DNA of 64,000 bases from Leucobacter rhizosphaerae (GCF_022919175.1 NZ_CP095043.1:3273835-3337834); one strand, 5' to 3'; positions 42,022 through 51,489 are shown, numbered from the stretch's first letter. The notes: a model not told the origin generated them from the sequence alone. Made by a program: numbers and translations.

Positions 42022-42748
42022 GCAGACCGCGATCGCTGAACGTGCCACGGCCGAGATGCTCGCGGTCTACGGATCGTTGAATTTCAAAGCCATCGACCTG
42101 TCCGCGCCCGGGTTCATCGAGGCTGCGGTGTCGGTCGCTGAGCGGCGGCACCGTGAAGCGTCGGTGTTGGGCGGCGACATGTATTTGTCGATGCGCCGTG
42201 ACGCTGGGGTGGCAGGCAACTTCCAGGTGGAGTGGCCGGAGTTCGATGCGGAGCAACTGCGCCGCGATCTGATCGTTCTTGGTCCGGTCGCAGCGAAGAA
42301 GCTCATGTCGCAGGGGGAACGGATCCCGCAGGCGGCTCGGAGCGTGTTCAAGCTCACCGCAGGGCGGGTCGCGAAGGCATCGATCGCGGGCGTCCGAGAC
42401 ACGATCTCCGGCACCACTACCCAGGACTCGCAGGCGGTCGCGTACGCCCGACAGGTGGGATCGAACCCATGTGATTTCTGTCTGCTGATGGCGGAAAACA
42501 CGTACAAGTCGGCCTACGCGGCTCTGTACGCGGCGGGCGGGCGGAAGCGCGCGAAAGCCCCGCAGCCTGCCGGGTCCAAGTTCCATGACCACTGCAAGTG
42601 CACGCTCGTCACGCTGTTTGCGGGCGAGATCGCACCTGGCGCGAGAGACCGGCAAGCGTTCCTCTCTGACTGGGCGAAAGCGTCAGGGCAGGGCACCGGA
42701 TTTCGAGAGTTTGTCGAGCAGCAAGAAGGCGTTGCGCTCGGCTATTGA
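41984..42748 (+). CDS. Minor capsid protein (MuF/VG15-like)
   Basis: 254 aa, overlapping the portal end by 38 bp. The C-terminal PCDFCLLMAENTYKSA ... FHDHCKCTL Cys/His signature is the zinc-type motif of MuF/VG15-like head morphogenesis proteins that follow the portal in long-tailed phages of Gram-positives. Confidence 0.8.
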   Translation: MVAAALSSELRREQTAIAERATAEMLAVYGSLNFKAIDLSAPGFIEAAVSVAERRHREASVLGGDMYLSMRRDAGVAGNFQVEWPEFDAEQLRRDLIVLGPVAAKKLMSQGERIPQAARSVFKLTAGRVAKASIAGVRDTISGTTTQDSQAVAYARQVGSNPCDFCLLMAENTYKSAYAALYAAGGRKRAKAPQPAGSKFHDHCKCTLVTLFAGEIAPGARDRQAFLSDWAKASGQGTGFREFVEQQEGVALGY

Positions 42749-42793
42749 AGCATCCCGGCAAGAGGCCGGGTCTAGTCACAGGAGGGCTAACAA

Positions 42794-43255
42794 ATGGCGG
42801 ATGAACCGCAGATTGAGGAAACGACCACCATCGAGGACAGTGAGCCTCAGGAGGTCACGGAAGAGCAGCCTGAAGAGAGTGCGAAGCCGTTCGAGGGCGA
42901 GTATGACCCTGAGCGTGCACGACGCACGATCGACAAGCTGCGCGACGAGGTGCGCGACCTGAAACAGAAGAAGGATGCACCGCAGCCTGACCCGGAGGCC
43001 GGGAAGCTCGCGGTGGAGAATCTGCAGCTGAAGGTGGCTCTCGAGACTGGGCTGACTGCGAAGCAGGCGGCACGGCTCCGGGGTGCAACTCGTGAGGAAA
43101 TGCTGGAAGACGCTCACGACCTGTTCGAGGCGTTCGCGCCCCGCAAGGAAGAGCCGAAGTCCCAGCAGCCGCGTCCCCGCCTCAAGGGCGGTTCGCAGCC
43201 GGAGACGGAGCCGGAAACGTCCGCGAAGGACATCTCCGCAAGTCTCCGCGTCTAG
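42794..43255 (+). CDS. Scaffolding protein
   Basis: 153 aa, very acidic N-terminus, central coiled coil (RARRTIDKLRDEVRDLKQKK), basic/Pro-rich C-terminal tail for coat binding. AGGAGGG upstream. Directly before the capsid gene, as expected. Confidence 0.82.
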   Translation: MADEPQIEETTTIEDSEPQEVTEEQPEESAKPFEGEYDPERARRTIDKLRDEVRDLKQKKDAPQPDPEAGKLAVENLQLKVALETGLTAKQAARLRGATREEMLEDAHDLFEAFAPRKEEPKSQQPRPRLKGGSQPETEPETSAKDISASLRV

Positions 43256-43271
43256 TTCACACACATTCACT

Positions 43272-43298
43272 AAGCCGTCCCACTGGGGCGGCTTTTGT
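43272..43298 (+). terminator. Terminator-like hairpin between scaffold and capsid genes
   Basis: 10-bp stem AAGCCGTCCC-act-GGGGCGGCTT (one G-U) then TTGTCG. Probably tunes relative expression since the capsid gene has its own strong AAGGAGG. Confidence 0.7.
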
Positions 43299-43316
43299 CG
43301 TTAACAAGGAGGAAAG

Positions 43317-44288
43317 ATGGCTCACATCTTCCAGAAGGCAGACAAGATCTCTGCCATCGGTCTGGGCGTTCTTCAGCGCCAGATCGTGCTGCCCAACCTG
43401 TTCCGTGCGCGGTACGGGATCACCGATTTCAAGGGCGCGAAGGGCGACGTGGTCAACGTCAAGCGTCCCGCGATCCTGCGAGCTCGCGACGCGGGTTTCC
43501 GCAACCGGAACGCGATCGTCATGGACGATCTGATCCAGGCCCGCATCCAGGTTCCGCTGAACAAGTACCCGTACTCGGGTGTCTCGCTCACGGACGAGGA
43601 ACTCACGCTCGACATCGAGAACTTCGCGCAGGAGGTGACCGTCCCTCAGACTCGCGCTCTCGCGGAGGACTTCGAGGAGACGGTTGCCGGCGTGCTCGGT
43701 GGGGCAACGTACGTGCACACGGTGCCGTTCACGCTGGGTGCGACCACCGATGCGGGCGACCCCCGCAAGGTCGCGATCGAGGCGCGCAAGCTCCTCAACA
43801 CCTCCCATGTTCCCGCTTCCGGGCGCTACTGGATCGTGGGCGCTGAGGTGTCCGCCGCGATCGCGAAGTTCGAGAAGCTTCTCGACGTCGACACCGCGGG
43901 CCTCCCCGAGGCGGTTCGTGAGGGCGTCGTTGGGCGTCTCGCGGGCTTCACGATCGTGGAGTCCAACGCGCTCGACGGGGACGAGTCGTACTTCGTGCAC
44001 GACTCCGCTGTTGCTCTCGCGTTCGTCGCGCCGGCCGCGCCGAAGGGTGCCACGTCCGCGGGTGTCGCTGCTGAGGGTGGCCTGGCGCTGCGTCAGCTGT
44101 TCGACTACGACTCGGATACGCTCGCTGACCGTTCCATCGTGTCGGTCTTCACCGGTGGCGCTGTCGTCACCGATCCGAAGATCAAGGCCGATGGCACGAT
44201 CCAGGTCACCGCGGGCAACCCGGTGATGGAGTTCGTGCGCGCAGTCAAGGTGACCTTCACCGAGGCTCCTGCAGGCGGCGGCGAGTAG
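43317..44288 (+). CDS. Major capsid protein
   Basis: 323 aa. AHIFQKADKISAIGLGVLQR start, then conserved RFRARYGITDFKGAKGDVVN-type sequence and an I-domain-like insertion; resembles the P22 gp5-like branch of HK97-fold coats in actinophages. Position after scaffold and a strong ribosome-binding site support it. Confidence 0.88.
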   Translation: MAHIFQKADKISAIGLGVLQRQIVLPNLFRARYGITDFKGAKGDVVNVKRPAILRARDAGFRNRNAIVMDDLIQARIQVPLNKYPYSGVSLTDEELTLDIENFAQEVTVPQTRALAEDFEETVAGVLGGATYVHTVPFTLGATTDAGDPRKVAIEARKLLNTSHVPASGRYWIVGAEVSAAIAKFEKLLDVDTAGLPEAVREGVVGRLAGFTIVESNALDGDESYFVHDSAVALAFVAPAAPKGATSAGVAAEGGLALRQLFDYDSDTLADRSIVSVFTGGAVVTDPKIKADGTIQVTAGNPVMEFVRAVKVTFTEAPAGGGE

Positions 44289-44290
44289 TC

Positions 44291-44731
44291 ATGGGTGCCC
44301 CGCTTGTAGCAACTGACACTCTGGCCTCCTGGCTGGGGTTGACCTTCGATGAGGAGGATGAGGCTCGGGCGGGGACCGTGATCCAGATGGTTTCTGGGTT
44401 CGCGCGTGCGGAGGCCGGGCAGGCCGATTGGAGTGTTGAGACAGCCCCTGAGGATGTCGCTCTGATCGTCCTGCTCGCCTCGGTGCGGTGTTGGTCGAAC
44501 CCGGACCTGAAAACGTCTGTCACTCATGATGATGTGACGCGGCGTTGGGAGGCTGGCCAGTTCTTCGATGAGTCGCAGTTGCGGGTGCTTCGGAGGTATC
44601 GGCCGGGGTCTGGTGGCGGTCTTTCGTCGGTGCAGTTCACGACCCCGTCTGCGCAGCGTGCAGATCGGACAGCGTATTTCGATGTCGTTGGTGGGCGTCG
44701 GGTTGGGATGTACCGTGGGCGCGGATATTGA
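44291..44731 (+). CDS. Head-tail connector (gp6/adaptor-like)
   Basis: 146 aa. N-terminal helical ATDTLASWLGLTFDEEDEAR and a long helical core ending with RRYRPGSGGGLSSVQ, typical of the adaptor bound to the portal. Three bases after the capsid stop. Confidence 0.7.
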   Translation: MGAPLVATDTLASWLGLTFDEEDEARAGTVIQMVSGFARAEAGQADWSVETAPEDVALIVLLASVRCWSNPDLKTSVTHDDVTRRWEAGQFFDESQLRVLRRYRPGSGGGLSSVQFTTPSAQRADRTAYFDVVGGRRVGMYRGRGY

Positions 44732-45134
44732 CCTGATGATGGCACGCCGAGAGGCGGAGCGGAACATGCGGGACCGATGCCGGGTTACCCGGATCTCGAA
44801 GGGCACCGCCCTTGACGAGGACACCGGAAAGTACCCGAACGTTTCTACTGTCATCTACGAAGGCGCTGGGGGTGCTGGCGGCAAGGCTCGCCTCAAGCAC
44901 CCCCGGATGGCGGCGAAAGAGGTCGATGCTGGCTCACAACTGCTGGTGTCGACGTCGCTCGAGCTCCAGGTTCCCGTAGCGTCGGAGGACTTCGCGGCAG
45001 GTGATGTGGTCGAGATGACCGCGTGCCCAGACCGCCCGAACCAGGTGGGCCGCAAGTTCAAGGTCATCGGCCCGTTTGACGGGTCGCAGACCACGGCGCT
45101 GCGCTACCGCGTGGAGGCGTTCGATGGGCGTTGA
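44715..45134 (+). CDS. Head-closure/connector protein (DUF6093-like)
   Basis: 139 aa from GTG 44715 (ATG 44736 is an alternative). RREAERNMRDRCRVTRISKG then a beta-barrel-like VSTSLELQVPVASEDFAAGDVV. Position second after the capsid suits the head-completion ring. Confidence 0.65.
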   Translation: MGADIDLMMARREAERNMRDRCRVTRISKGTALDEDTGKYPNVSTVIYEGAGGAGGKARLKHPRMAAKEVDAGSQLLVSTSLELQVPVASEDFAAGDVVEMTACPDRPNQVGRKFKVIGPFDGSQTTALRYRVEAFDGR

Positions 45135-45525
45135 CTGGCGCGAGTTCCAGGAGCTTATCCAAGACCTCGAAGACGTGCCAGAAACGGCGGGCAAGTACAT
45201 TCGCAAGGCAGTCCAGGTGACCGCCACAAAGGTCAAAGACCACTGGCGGGACCAGGCCAAGGGCCTGCCGCACGCACCCGCGTTCCCCTTCTCGATCACC
45301 TACGACCTCAAGGGGTTCCAGGGATTCGGGTCGACAGTGCTCTCTGCTGAGATCGGCCCCGACAAGGGCAGGCGGCAGGGTGCGCTGGGAAACCTGATCG
45401 AATTCGGGTCGGTGAACAACGCACCACAGGGGCTCGGGCAGGCGGCGCTGAACGCGAACGAGGCGGACTTTGCGACTGGCATCGAGAAAGCCATTGCTGA
45501 CGCTCACCGGGAGAAGAACCTATGA
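45124..45525 (+). CDS. HK97 gp10-like head-tail protein
   Basis: 133 aa. N-terminal DLEDVPETAGKYIRKAVQVT amphipathic helix, then HWRDQAKGLPHAPAFPFSIT and an EIGPDKGRRQGALGNLIEFG loop, the conserved FEFG-type motif of gp10 proteins. Start overlaps the previous gene. Confidence 0.75.
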   Translation: MGVDWREFQELIQDLEDVPETAGKYIRKAVQVTATKVKDHWRDQAKGLPHAPAFPFSITYDLKGFQGFGSTVLSAEIGPDKGRRQGALGNLIEFGSVNNAPQGLGQAALNANEADFATGIEKAIADAHREKNL

Positions 45526-45911
45526 CGATACGCAAGGTGCGTGACGCTGTGCTCTTGTCGCTTGGGGCAGATCTTCCGGGGTCGGTGTTCAAGTCCTACT
45601 CGGCGTCTTCTGGTGACAGTTATGCGGTTGTGTGGATCACAAAGTCCCGCATGGATCGGTCGCGTTATTCGGCCATGCAGAATCGCGATGTCTTCACGGT
45701 GACTATCCATTCGGTGGGTGCTGATGAGGATTCGTGTTTGTGGGTGCAGGAGCGTGTGGATCGGCTCACGAATCGGACGCTTGCTGTGTCTGGTCGGCGT
45801 GTGTGGCCGGTTGAGTATGTGACTGGCCGCCCGCCTGATCTTGATGACGATGGCCCGAACCCGTTGTGGTTTTCCGTGTCCCAGTTCGACATCATCTCTG
45901 ACCCCGCCTAG
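45522..45911 (+). CDS. Tail terminator-like protein
   Basis: 129 aa, ATGA overlap. Alternating beta strands (YAVVWITKSRMDRSRYSAMQ, DVFTVTIHSVGADE) and position directly before the tail tube gene match tail-completion proteins. Confidence 0.65.
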   Translation: MTIRKVRDAVLLSLGADLPGSVFKSYSASSGDSYAVVWITKSRMDRSRYSAMQNRDVFTVTIHSVGADEDSCLWVQERVDRLTNRTLAVSGRRVWPVEYVTGRPPDLDDDGPNPLWFSVSQFDIISDPA

Positions 45912-45942
45912 TGCGGGGTTTTCGTGTTTAAGGAGGCCCTGT

Positions 45943-46134
45943 ATGGGGTTCATTCGTGTGCGTTCGGCCGGTGGGCCGCTGCATGAGTTCGACATTTCTG
46001 AGGCCGCGTACAAGCGCAACAAGCAGGCGTACGTGGTTGTCGACAAGACGCCGGTGGGGACTTCCCGTCAGGCGAAGATCGTGACCGCCAAGCCGGTCGT
46101 TAAGGCGGCTCCGGCTGCCGAAGGGAAGGAGTGA
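45943..46134 (+). CDS. Small phage structural-region protein
   Basis: 63 aa with AAGGAGG upstream; MGFIRVRSAGGPLHEFDISE, then an Ala/Lys-rich tail. Occurs between tail terminator and tube genes in related phages; role unknown. Confidence 0.6.
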   Translation: MGFIRVRSAGGPLHEFDISEAAYKRNKQAYVVVDKTPVGTSRQAKIVTAKPVVKAAPAAEGKE

Positions 46135-46136
46135 CT

Positions 46137-46646
46137 ATGGCTCTTGAAGAGGTTCAGCCGGGTGTTGCGGCTGATGGTAATGGGCTGGTGCTGTGGGTGC
46201 CGGCGATCGCGGATCCGTCCGCGCCGAAGGTGTCGGAGCTTACGGCTGCTGGTGTGGAGAAGCTGACTTATGGGCTGACGCCTGATGGGTTCGCTCATGA
46301 CACGTCGGTGGCGACGATCACGTCGGGTCGGTACACGCTGGCGCAGGCTCTCGAGCTTGACGGTGTGATCACTGACACGGTCGAGGTGAAGTACGTGTGG
46401 GAGGGCACCGAGGATGACGGTGTTCGTAACGTGCTGACCCCGGGCACGAAGGGCTTCATCGTGAAGCGCATGGCGGTTCCGAACGCGACTGCGATCGCTG
46501 CAGCACAGATGGTCACGGTGATCCCGGTGCAGTGCTCGATTCAGCGCGATGTGCCGCCGGCCGCGAATACCGAGCTTCAGAAGATTCAGAAGCTCAACGT
46601 GGTGGGCGAGGTCCAGCGTGACGTCGCGGTTGTTGCTGGCCCGTAG
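46137..46646 (+). CDS. Major tail (tube) protein
   Basis: 169 aa, AAGGAG five bases before the ATG. Beta-sandwich pattern, KLTYGLTPDGFAHDTSVATI and SGRYTLAQALELDGVITDTV, followed by tail-assembly genes and the tape measure. Identification rests on position, length and fold character. Confidence 0.78.
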   Translation: MALEEVQPGVAADGNGLVLWVPAIADPSAPKVSELTAAGVEKLTYGLTPDGFAHDTSVATITSGRYTLAQALELDGVITDTVEVKYVWEGTEDDGVRNVLTPGTKGFIVKRMAVPNATAIAAAQMVTVIPVQCSIQRDVPPAANTELQKIQKLNVVGEVQRDVAVVAGP

Positions 46647-46727
46647 CTAGGTTCCGTGGGGTGGGGTTCTCCCTGTCGCCCTGCCCCACGGGTTACACGT
46701 TTTCTGACGGGATGAGACGGGAGACTC

Positions 46728-47168
46728 ATGAGTTTCAAAGATGCGCTCGCGAAGGCGCGAAGCAATCGACCGGAGCCGGTTCTGCAGGCCGTGGCGGTGG
46801 GGGACGAGCTCTACCATGTGGAGATTCGCCGACTAGACGGCATGGACTGGGCGGCGATCACAGCCGATTGCCCACCGAGGCACGAACGGGACGCGAGCAT
46901 GGGGTACGACTCCAACAAGGCTGCGTTGATCGCTTGCAGGCGGCACGGGCGACTGCTGGACGGTGACGACGAGCCTGTTGCAATGGCGGTCATCAGAGAT
47001 GACCAGGGCAACGTCGTCGACGACCCGTGGCTAAACCTGTTCAACGCCATTTCAGGCACTGAGGCTGACGCTATCGCTGCGCTGTGGTGGGGCCAGAACG
47101 TCAACGACCCGAACAAGCATGTGGTTGCACTGAAAAAAGCCTCAGCGGGTGGCAGCAAGACGAATTAG
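46728..47168 (+). CDS. Tail assembly chaperone, short (G-like) product
   Basis: 146 aa soluble acidic protein between tube and tape measure. Near its 3' end CTG AAA AAA GCC (47130-47141) lies 27 bp before the stop; a -1 shift there joins the following frame, producing a G-T fusion as in lambda and most siphoviruses. Confidence 0.82.
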   Translation: MSFKDALAKARSNRPEPVLQAVAVGDELYHVEIRRLDGMDWAAITADCPPRHERDASMGYDSNKAALIACRRHGRLLDGDDEPVAMAVIRDDQGNVVDDPWLNLFNAISGTEADAIAALWWGQNVNDPNKHVVALKKASAGGSKTN

Positions 47169-47551
47169 AGCTTGCGCTGAAGCTCGGTGTTTCACCACGG
47201 CGTTTGTCCGGGTGGGAGCCGGTGGAGGTCACCCGCTACGAATATGAGGACGGCCTGCTAGTCGGCTCTGTTACTGAGCGAGAACCAGAGTGGTCGCGTG
47301 CTGACGTCGAAGCGCTTCTCGCGTATTCGGAGTCACTGCGTCGTGGCCCACACGGGCACCAGATGTCTGAGGCAGTTTCGCGTGACGGCGACCCTTCGAA
47401 CCCGCAAAGGGCGTGGGATTGGCATGTGCCACTGCCGACGATCGACTTTGCTCAAGCCGCCCTAGACCGGGAGCGTGAGCGTTACAAGAACGCTTACCCC
47501 GATGCCGATCTGGGCTCGCTGCTTTGGCGAGTGGAGAAGCGGGAGCGCTAG
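47138..47551 (+). CDS. Tail assembly chaperone, frameshift extension (T-like)
   Basis: The -1 frame continues after the A6 slip with SLSGWQQDELELALKLGVSP... for ~137 codons to the stop at 47551. No ribosome-binding site suits an independent start, and fusion gives ~274 aa. The extension should contact the tape measure protein. Confidence 0.8.
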   Translation, partial: SLSGWQQDELELALKLGVSPRRLSGWEPVEVTRYEYEDGLLVGSVTEREPEWSRADVEALLAYSESLRRGPHGHQMSEAVSRDGDPSNPQRAWDWHVPLPTIDFAQAALDRERERYKNAYPDADLGSLLWRVEKRER

Positions 47552-47745
47552 GCGCGGCGCGAGTAGAGGAACATCACTGCGCCTGCGGCCAGTGCGATGA
47601 CGCCCAACGTCATGAGCACCCCGAAGAGCGTCACGGCTTCGATCAGCCCAGCGATTGTGACGTTCAGGACGCCGACTGCGATGAGCACGACTCCGAGTGA
47701 GAGCACACGCGCCCAAACGGGGGCGACTGAATCAGTTTTTGCCAT
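47548..47745 (-). CDS. Small minus-strand membrane protein within the tail operon
   Basis: 65 aa with two transmembrane helices (~14-34 and ~38-60) and a short basic tail YSRRA. It is antisense between the chaperone and the tape measure genes, ending 4 bp inside the chaperone extension. GGGGGC precedes the ATG. Expression from the lysogen and superinfection exclusion are possible but unproven. Confidence 0.5.
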   Translation of the reverse strand: MAKTDSVAPVWARVLSLGVVLIAVGVLNVTIAGLIEAVTLFGVLMTLGVIALAAGAVMFLYSRRA

Positions 47746-47765
47746 GCCCCCAATTCTATGGGGGC
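47746..47765 (+). terminator. GC hairpin before the tape measure gene
   Basis: GCCCCC-aattctat-GGGGGC, then CTTCGCCTTTCTAGG. It overlaps the start region of the minus-strand membrane gene and may limit antisense conflict or act as a weak attenuator. Confidence 0.5.
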
Positions 47766-47788
47766 CTTCGCCTTTCTAGGGGGTCACG

Positions 47789-50632
47789 TTGGCCGACAGA
47801 AGTACCAAAGTAATCATCACGGCGCAGGCTCAGCAGTACATCGCGGAGATGGAGAAAGCTGCTCGAGCCACGAAGGAAACTGGCTCCGAAGCGGAGAAGC
47901 TGGCGCAGAAAACGCAGGCCTTCGAGATGATGGGGCGCACTGCGATGGTTGCAGGCGGAGCTATGGCCGCAGGCCTGGGTCTTTCTGCGAAAGCGGCGAT
48001 CGACTGGGACTCAGCATGGGCTGGTGTCACAAAGACGGTTGATGGATCGCCCGAGCAATTGGCAGCGGTCGAGGCGGGGCTGCGTGGGCTCTCTGGTGTC
48101 CTCCCGGCCTCGCACGACGAGATCGCAGCGGTCGCGGAGGCGGCTGGCCAATTGGGCATCAAGACGCCTGAGGTTGTCGCGTTCACGAAGACGATGATCG
48201 ACCTAGGCGAGACGACGAACCTCAGTTCGGATGCGGCTGCGACATCGCTGGCCCGGTTCATGAACGTTATGGGCACCTCGCAGAGTGAAGTTTCGTCTTT
48301 GGGGTCTGCGCTGGTTGAGCTTGGCAACAACTACGCAACCACGGAAGCCGAGATCATGGAGATGGCTCAGCGGCTCTCTGGCGCTGGTGTGCAGATTGGC
48401 ATGTCTGAGGGGCAGGTGCTCGGCCTGTCTACCGCACTCTCGAGTGTTGGCATTGAGGCTGAGGCCGGCGGTTCGGCCATGTCGAAGGTCATGATCGATA
48501 TTGCGTCGTCTGTCGATAAGGGCGGCGACCGCATGAAGCAGTTCGCCGATGTCGCGGGGCTCTCCGCTGATGACTTTGCAGCAAAGTGGCGGAAGGACCC
48601 GGGCGAGGCGCTGGCCGCATTTGTGACCGGTCTTGCCAATGCCGAGGCGCAGGGAAAGTCGACCTTCGGAGTGCTCGAGGAACTGGGCATCACTGAGGTC
48701 CGTATGCGTGACGCGCTGCTGCGCTCTGCGTCTGCGGCGGACCAATTCTCGGAAGCAATGAACGTCGGCAATCAGGCGATGGAAGAGAACACAGCCCTCA
48801 CCGAAGAGGCAGAGAAGCGGTATGAGACGACCGCGGCAAAGCTCGAGATCATGCGAAATCAGGTCGTGGATGCCGCGATCTCGATCGGAGAGGCATTTCT
48901 TCCAGCAATCGAGGGTGTTGCCGAAGGCGTCGGTGATTTCGCGTCTGGCCTCTCTGGGATGGAGGGGCCAGCGACAGCGGTGATCGCATGGGTCGGTGCG
49001 ATTGCGTCTGGCATCGTGCTCACAGGTGGTGTGGCGCTCGCTGCCGTACCAAAAATCGCCGCCTACAAGGTCGCCCTCGAGACGTTGAACATCGCAGGAA
49101 CTCGCGCTGCCCGTGGCATCGGAATGGTTGCTCGTGCCGCTGTGGGCATCGGGGTGTTCGCGGCCGCTTCGGCTGGCGTCGATGCACTCGCAAACACTCT
49201 AGCCGACAAAATGAGTCCCTCTGCGGAGGAAACCACGAACAAAATTACGACGGCAAAGAGTGCTGTGGAGGCGTTTGCGGGGGCCGCTGAAGCCAGATTC
49301 CCCGGTACCGCAAAGGGCGCGGACATCGCTAAGGACTCCATTTCGGGCCTAGCCGCCGCTCTTGACGAAGCTGCAAGTTCGAACTTCTGGAACCCAATCG
49401 ACCCGGCGATTGATAGTTCGGTATTGGCCGACTGGCGTATCGTCGGTGAGGAAATTTCGAAGGTTGCCAGTTCGGATCTCCCGGCTGCTCAAGCTCAGTT
49501 CCGGCAGGTCGCGGACGCAGCTGGCCTTACGAGCGAACAGATGGCACAGCTGATCAACGTATCGCAGCCACTGAAGGATGTTCTCACTGAACAGGCAACC
49601 GCGCTCGGCCTTGCTGCGGACGAGTCGACCCTTGTGGAGCTCGCTTTGGGCAAGATCGGACCTGCAGCGGATCAAGCGGCAGAAGGCACACAAAGCGCCG
49701 CGGAAGCATATGTGGAAGCTGCGGACCAGGCGAAAGTGTTGTCCGATCAGTTGATGCAGTTGCTGGATTCGTATAACGAGCTCAACGGCATTGGGCAGTC
49801 GGCGGAGCAGCAGAACGCGGCTTTGCAGTCGTCCTTTGCGGGCCTCCAGGAGTATGTGGAGAATGCGCAGGCGGGCACTGAAGGTTATGCGCTGAGCCTG
49901 GATGAGACGACCGCGGCAGGTGCCTCGAACCGGGCGATGCTTGCGGATCATGCTGCGACTGTCCTTCAGAACGCTCAGGCGCAGTTTGAGTTGGAGTCGG
50001 CAACGCTGGGGTCGGCTGAGGCATCCGCGAACTATGAGGCGCGGCTTGCGTCTGGGCGGCAACAGATCTATGACACTGCGTTTGCGCTTACGGGCAACGC
50101 AGAGGCGGCGCAGGCGTTGACGGACAAGATTCTGCAGATGCCGACTGCTAAGGAGATCGAAGTTCTGTTGCGTGGCGCGCAGGAGGTTGAGGATCAACTC
50201 AATCAGGTGGCGCGTCGGAGGGAAACGGAGATCGGGGTTCGATATATCGGGGGCGGCGGCACCATGACTGCCGCGAACGGCAACCTGGTCGCTTATGCGA
50301 ATGGAGGCGTCGAAGCGTATGCGTCTGGTGGGTTCCCGACTGGGATCTACTCGGGCGGCGCACCGATCCATAAGTTCGCTGAACCGGAGACAGGCTGGGA
50401 GGCCTACATCTCGGGGAAGCCATCTGAGCGGGACCGGAACCGGCAGATCTGGGTGGACGCGGGCCAGCGCCTGGGGGTCGGTTTTGGCGGGTCTTCGGCC
50501 CCGCCGGTCGTGTATGTGCAGAACCCGTTCACGGGGGAGTACCTGCTGGGGAAGGTCGATCAGCGGGCGAATGCGGCGATTGATACGTCTCTTGAGCAGC
50601 AGGCTCGGGAGCGTCGGAAGGCGGGTCAGTGA
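47789..50632 (+). CDS. Tape measure protein
   Basis: 947 aa; TTG start with GGGGG upstream. The N-terminal ~370 residues carry the PhageMin_Tail/TP901 core (WDSAWAGVTKTVDGSPEQLA, ETTNLSSDAAATSLARFMNV), then hydrophobic segments at ~390-425 and ~440-460, long Ala/Glu coiled coils, and a Gly-rich C-terminus. At ~1.5 A per residue this predicts a tail near 140 nm. Longest gene of the prophage. Confidence 0.93.
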   Translation: MADRSTKVIITAQAQQYIAEMEKAARATKETGSEAEKLAQKTQAFEMMGRTAMVAGGAMAAGLGLSAKAAIDWDSAWAGVTKTVDGSPEQLAAVEAGLRGLSGVLPASHDEIAAVAEAAGQLGIKTPEVVAFTKTMIDLGETTNLSSDAAATSLARFMNVMGTSQSEVSSLGSALVELGNNYATTEAEIMEMAQRLSGAGVQIGMSEGQVLGLSTALSSVGIEAEAGGSAMSKVMIDIASSVDKGGDRMKQFADVAGLSADDFAAKWRKDPGEALAAFVTGLANAEAQGKSTFGVLEELGITEVRMRDALLRSASAADQFSEAMNVGNQAMEENTALTEEAEKRYETTAAKLEIMRNQVVDAAISIGEAFLPAIEGVAEGVGDFASGLSGMEGPATAVIAWVGAIASGIVLTGGVALAAVPKIAAYKVALETLNIAGTRAARGIGMVARAAVGIGVFAAASAGVDALANTLADKMSPSAEETTNKITTAKSAVEAFAGAAEARFPGTAKGADIAKDSISGLAAALDEAASSNFWNPIDPAIDSSVLADWRIVGEEISKVASSDLPAAQAQFRQVADAAGLTSEQMAQLINVSQPLKDVLTEQATALGLAADESTLVELALGKIGPAADQAAEGTQSAAEAYVEAADQAKVLSDQLMQLLDSYNELNGIGQSAEQQNAALQSSFAGLQEYVENAQAGTEGYALSLDETTAAGASNRAMLADHAATVLQNAQAQFELESATLGSAEASANYEARLASGRQQIYDTAFALTGNAEAAQALTDKILQMPTAKEIEVLLRGAQEVEDQLNQVARRRETEIGVRYIGGGGTMTAANGNLVAYANGGVEAYASGGFPTGIYSGGAPIHKFAEPETGWEAYISGKPSERDRNRQIWVDAGQRLGVGFGGSSAPPVVYVQNPFTGEYLLGKVDQRANAAIDTSLEQQARERRKAGQ

Positions 50633-51489
50633 TGGCGTGGAGTATGCGTGCCGGTTCCCGGTATGTCGAGTTCGGGGACGCGATGTCCGGGGTTGGGCTG
50701 ATGGAGCACCCTGTGGTCAGTGTGGCTGCTGGTGCGGAGATGTTCGAGAACCCTCGCGGGGATGGGCGTCGGCCGGGTCAGGATTTCATTGCCGGTCAGG
50801 TCGTGTCTCTTCTTGTGGAGGCACGGCCTGATCATCGTCCGTTGGATGAGGTGTGGCGTGAGCTTGCTGCGGTGTGGCGTGGTGATGAGGTTCGGACTCG
50901 TGGTGGGGCTCTTGCGACGCTGACTGCTGATTCTGGGCGGTCCGTGTTTGGGCGGCCGCGCCCGCTGTCTCCGGACATGCAGTACCGGCTGTTCGATACG
51001 GCCCGTGCTGAGCTTGTATTCGAGGCGGTTGATGATCTTTGGTACGGGCCGGAACAGGTCACGGAGATCTCGTTTGTGCCGCCTGTGTCCGGGGGGCTTG
51101 AGTTCCCGGCGATGGCTCCGTTCACGTTCGATTCTGGGCCGACCGTCCGAAACGGTGCGGTCACTGTTGAGGGTGATGTCGCGGCATGGCCGGTGTTCGA
51201 GATCCAGGGGCCTGTTGATGATCCGGAGATCGACATCGTTGGCGTTGGGCGGCTGATCTTCAGGACGTCGTTGGCGTGGGATCAGACGCTGACTGTGGAT
51301 ACGCGGTCTTGGGCTCGGTGGGTGAAGCGTGACGGGGACGCGTTGCCGGGGGCGTTGTCGTCGTCGGGTGCGCGGCTGTCGGATGTGTCGTTGCTGCCTG
51401 GTTCGTACACGGTGCTTTTACGCGGGTATGACACGACTGGGACGGCGAAGTTGCGGGTGCTTGTTCGGCCTGCTTTCACGAGTTTTTAG
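50632..51489 (+). CDS. Distal tail protein (Dit-like)
   Basis: 285 aa after the tape measure. Beta-rich, with VSLLVEARPDHRPLDEVWRE and a C-terminal galectin-like half (FEIQGPVDDPEIDIVGVGRL, PGSYTVLLRGYD). The position and two-domain layout suit the tail-tip hub. Confidence 0.75.
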   Translation: MAWSMRAGSRYVEFGDAMSGVGLMEHPVVSVAAGAEMFENPRGDGRRPGQDFIAGQVVSLLVEARPDHRPLDEVWRELAAVWRGDEVRTRGGALATLTADSGRSVFGRPRPLSPDMQYRLFDTARAELVFEAVDDLWYGPEQVTEISFVPPVSGGLEFPAMAPFTFDSGPTVRNGAVTVEGDVAAWPVFEIQGPVDDPEIDIVGVGRLIFRTSLAWDQTLTVDTRSWARWVKRDGDALPGALSSSGARLSDVSLLPGSYTVLLRGYDTTGTAKLRVLVRPAFTSF

